This document shows, one piece after another, positions 62,046 to 64,000 of a stretch of 64,000 bases of DNA. A program made the translations under genes and the position numbers. The notes under the pieces were generated by a model. That model was not told the DNA's origin. It was given only the letters and a program-made list of their open reading frames with translations, and made no database searches. Position 1 is the stretch's first letter, and each line of letters begins with the position of its first letter. Origin of the DNA: UBA7359 sp963976795 (GTDB lineage Bacteria; Pseudomonadota; Gammaproteobacteria; Eutrophobiales; Eutrophobiaceae); the NCBI GenBank assembly GCA_963976795.1, contig CAXBLT010000011.1, forward strand, positions 1-64,000, read 5' to 3'.

Positions 62046-62246
62046 ATGAAAACAGATATACACCCTACATATGAGGAAGTTGACGTTAAATGCAGTTGTG
62101 GTAACGCATTCAAGACACGTTCAACGCACACTGGTGAGCTCCATCTTGACGTTTGTTCTGAGTGCCACCCGTTTTACACCGGGAAACAGAAAATGTTGGA
62201 TACAGCAGGCCGAGTTGATAAATTCCGCAAAAAGTATGGCATGTAA
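62046..62246 (+). CDS. rpmE: 50S ribosomal protein L31
   Basis: A 66-residue L31 starting at the ATG at 62046 (MKTDIHPTYEEV); a TTG five codons upstream is unlikely. It is a zinc-type C+ L31 with KCSCGN and CSECHPFYTGKQK, which holds the Cys and His ligands for zinc. It ends FRKKYGM. A strong rho-independent terminator follows at 62271-62295. The ATG of the next gene overlaps its last codons. Confidence 0.97.
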   Translation: MKTDIHPTYEEVDVKCSCGNAFKTRSTHTGELHLDVCSECHPFYTGKQKMLDTAGRVDKFRKKYGM

Positions 62247-63060
62247 TCTTGTTTACTACCAATTACTAAAAAACGCCCTTTCAGGGCGTTTTTTTATTCC
62301 TGTAATATTAATTCTTGTCAGCCCAATATGCCTTTCTGAAGAAAGACTTAAACTCACCTGTGTAAGTACCCACTTTGATGAAAAAGCAGAAATTGACTAT
62401 GTCATTGATGGTGATACTGTCGTTTTAAAGGATAGAAGACATATCCGGTTAATTGGGATCAACACCCCAGAATTAAGTCACAACCATAGTCCTTCGGAAG
62501 ACGGTGCAATCAAGGCACAGAAAGCGCTTAAAAAGATGCTGGCCAATTCAGCGTTTATACACCTTGTTTATGGTAAAGAACGCCATGATCGTCATGGCAG
62601 GACTTTAGCCCATATATTTGCTGGTGAGATGAATCTACAAAGCCAATTACTTCAGTCTGGCCTGGCAATGCCTCTCCGAATCCCACCTAATCTTTCTTTT
62701 GCTGATTGCTATAATAAAGCAAGCCGATTGGCCAAAAAGCAACGGCTGGGTCTTTGGACGCTGCCGCGCTATAAAACACACAGTGTTAAATCTCTCAGTG
62801 GCAGTGAAAAAGGGTTTTACTTCATCTCGGGTAAAGTTCAGCGAGTCACAACCAGCCGGTCATCTTTCTGGATTAACCTTGAAAACAATCTAGCGCTTAG
62901 GATTAAAAATGCTGACTTAAAATATTTTAATAAATCAGAAATACTCTCATTGAAGAGTAAATCAATTGAAGCTAGTGGTTGGTTATATAAACATAATAAT
63001 CAACTACGCATGCAACTGCGTCACAATCTGGACTTAAAAATAACCCAGTCTGTAGATTGA
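62236..63060 (+). CDS. Secreted thermonuclease-like (SNase) protein
   Basis: A nuclease of about 274 residues. The likely start is the ATG at 62236, which overlaps the end of rpmE by 11 bases and leads through the rpmE terminator into a signal peptide (FFIPVILILVSPICLSEE); no other ATG, GTG or TTG lies between the terminator and the mature part. The SNase domain (about 45-180) shows DGDTVVLKDRRHIRLIGINTPELSH, with the metal ligands and a catalytic Arg, and YGKERHDRHGRTLAHIF. An N-terminal and a C-terminal region of unknown function follow. Regulation must allow read-through of the terminator. Confidence 0.75.
   Translation: MACNLVYYQLLKNALSGRFFIPVILILVSPICLSEERLKLTCVSTHFDEKAEIDYVIDGDTVVLKDRRHIRLIGINTPELSHNHSPSEDGAIKAQKALKKMLANSAFIHLVYGKERHDRHGRTLAHIFAGEMNLQSQLLQSGLAMPLRIPPNLSFADCYNKASRLAKKQRLGLWTLPRYKTHSVKSLSGSEKGFYFISGKVQRVTTSRSSFWINLENNLALRIKNADLKYFNKSEILSLKSKSIEASGWLYKHNNQLRMQLRHNLDLKITQSVD
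62271..62295 (+). terminator. rpmE rho-independent terminator
   Basis: AAACGCCCT and AGGGCGTTT form a stem around a TTC loop, followed by seven T. It lies 24 bases after the rpmE stop and inside the predicted signal-peptide region of the next gene. Confidence 0.9.
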
Positions 63061-63091
63061 ACTAAATTATTCCACCGTCTATCTTAAAATC

Positions 63092-64000
63092 ATGAAAATG
63101 AAATATCTATTCCCATTATATTTTTTATCCTTACTCACTATAAGCTCATGTGCTGTTAACCCGGTTACCGGAAAGCAAGACTTGGTGCTACTTAGTGAAA
63201 GTGACGAACTGGCGCTGGGTCGTGAGACTAATGCCGATGTTCTTAAACAATACACCGTTTACGATAATCCAGCTCTACAGAATTATGTTCAAAATATTGG
63301 AGCTAAACTCGCCGCAAAGAGCCATCGCTCGAACCTGACATACAGCTTTACTGTGCTCGACAGCAAAGAAGTTAATGCCTTCGCGCTACCAGGTGGATAC
63401 ATATACATAACTCGTGGGTTAATGGCCTATTTAAATTCTGAGGCAGAACTAGCCGCAGTGCTAGGTCATGAAATAGGACATGTCACCGCCAGACACTCCG
63501 TGCGCCAACATAGTGCAACTCAGCTAACAAACATCGGGGCCGCATTAACCTCACTATTTGTACCTGGTATGACTCAAGCGTCAAACCAATTAGTCCAATT
63601 CGCTGGAGGAGCACTACTAAGCGGCTATGGGCGTACCCATGAACTAGAAGCAGATCGCCTCGGTGCTGAATATCTCGCCCGGGCAAACTACAACCCGGAA
63701 GCCATGCTAGACGTCATACGCGTATTAAAAAACCAAGAGGTATTTGACAAAGAACAAGCACTAGCTGAAGGGCGCGAGGCAAGGACCTATCATGGTGTAT
63801 TCTCTACCCATCCGGATAACGACACACGACTAAAAGAAGTCATTGATATGGCTAAAGGGCTTAACGAATCCGGATCCGTCAATTTTGTCGGTCGGGATGA
63901 ATACATTTCAGTCATTGATAACCTCGTATTTGGCGATAGTCCGCAAGAAGGGATTTTACGAGGGCGTGATTTCTACCATGAAGGGTTGGGATTCTCTCTG
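63092..64000 (+). CDS. M48 family metalloprotease lipoprotein (partial)
   Basis: An open frame of 303 codons running off the window end. It begins with a lipoprotein signal peptide ending in a lipobox ISSC (Cys near 20), then a short VNPVTGKQDLVLLSE segment. The M48 zinc motif is HEIGHVTARHS near residue 127, and the third ligand lies in the ELEADRLGAEYLA segment near 190. Such proteins (BepA/YfgC or LoiP type) cleave or fold outer-membrane proteins in the periplasm. The C-terminal domain, typically TPR or PDZ-like, is not fully in view. Confidence 0.9.
   Translation, partial: MKMKYLFPLYFLSLLTISSCAVNPVTGKQDLVLLSESDELALGRETNADVLKQYTVYDNPALQNYVQNIGAKLAAKSHRSNLTYSFTVLDSKEVNAFALPGGYIYITRGLMAYLNSEAELAAVLGHEIGHVTARHSVRQHSATQLTNIGAALTSLFVPGMTQASNQLVQFAGGALLSGYGRTHELEADRLGAEYLARANYNPEAMLDVIRVLKNQEVFDKEQALAEGREARTYHGVFSTHPDNDTRLKEVIDMAKGLNESGSVNFVGRDEYISVIDNLVFGDSPQEGILRGRDFYHEGLGFSL

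Noticed and set aside
62071..62235. N-terminal extension of the nuclease in the rpmE region
   Set aside because: It is an out-of-frame reading of rpmE and gives no plausible signal peptide.
1..64000. CRISPR arrays, rRNA genes, prophage or conjugative genes
   Set aside because: I saw no regularly spaced repeats, no ribosomal RNA sequence and no integrase, capsid or transfer genes in the window.

Overview
The window looks like chromosome of an AT-rich gammaproteobacterium. The evidence is gene order: bamC-dapA divergent from gcvR-bcp, rpe-gph-trpE-trpG-trpD-trpC, prs-tRNA-Gln-ispE-lolB next to a divergent hemA-prfA-prmC-moeB block, and fbpABC, bfd and bfr iron genes. The exact genus cannot be told from the sequence alone.

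Layout. 1-3023: end of an unknown gene, a 62-residue hypothetical protein and two tandem porins. 3183-8680: bamC, dapA, gcvR, bcp, a PIN-PhoH ATPase and a PP2C-type phosphatase. 8680-9722: a noncoding element of about 1 kb with roughly 92-bp inverted ends. 9731-16000: AI-2E/PerM-type permease, a candidate sigma-54-driven small RNA, queG, a secreted Gly/Ala-rich protein, NfeD/SPFH membrane proteins and a DUF3530 hydrolase. 16115-21473: rpe, gph and the trpEGDC genes. 21722-27244: a Tat-exported molybdenum hydroxylase (IorAB-like) with its XdhC and nucleotidyltransferase maturation genes and a secreted beta-propeller protein. 27332-38893: housekeeping genes for translation, nucleotide, isoprenoid, lipoprotein and heme synthesis, with tRNA-Gln(TTG). 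38916-40740: decayed pieces of hsdR, a HigA-like antitoxin and a glutaminase, fused to each other. 40794-45737: an exonuclease, then a Baeyer-Villiger monooxygenase, a MetX-like hydrolase, a 34-residue membrane protein, an AraC regulator and a GGDEF remnant. 45750-48119: lpxR, dgkA, tpx, gcvH. 48216-56138: an iron locus. 56324-64000: LemA, a GIDE-domain protein with an EF-hand, oligopeptidase A, an SH3-domain protein, exonuclease III, DUF3135, rpmE, a secreted nuclease and an M48 lipoprotein protease cut by the window end.

The most coherent system is the iron locus. FbpABC imports ferric iron, a porin with a Fur-like box is followed through a terminator by an FMN-binding protein with a flavinylation motif and a PepSY membrane protein, and Bfd with two bacterioferritins stores and releases iron. 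I infer a flavin-based electron path to periplasmic iron. The second notable object is the minus-strand small RNA at about 10990-11077, with a near-consensus sigma-54 promoter, two C-rich unpaired stretches and a strong terminator. The third is the inverted-repeat element at 8680-9722.
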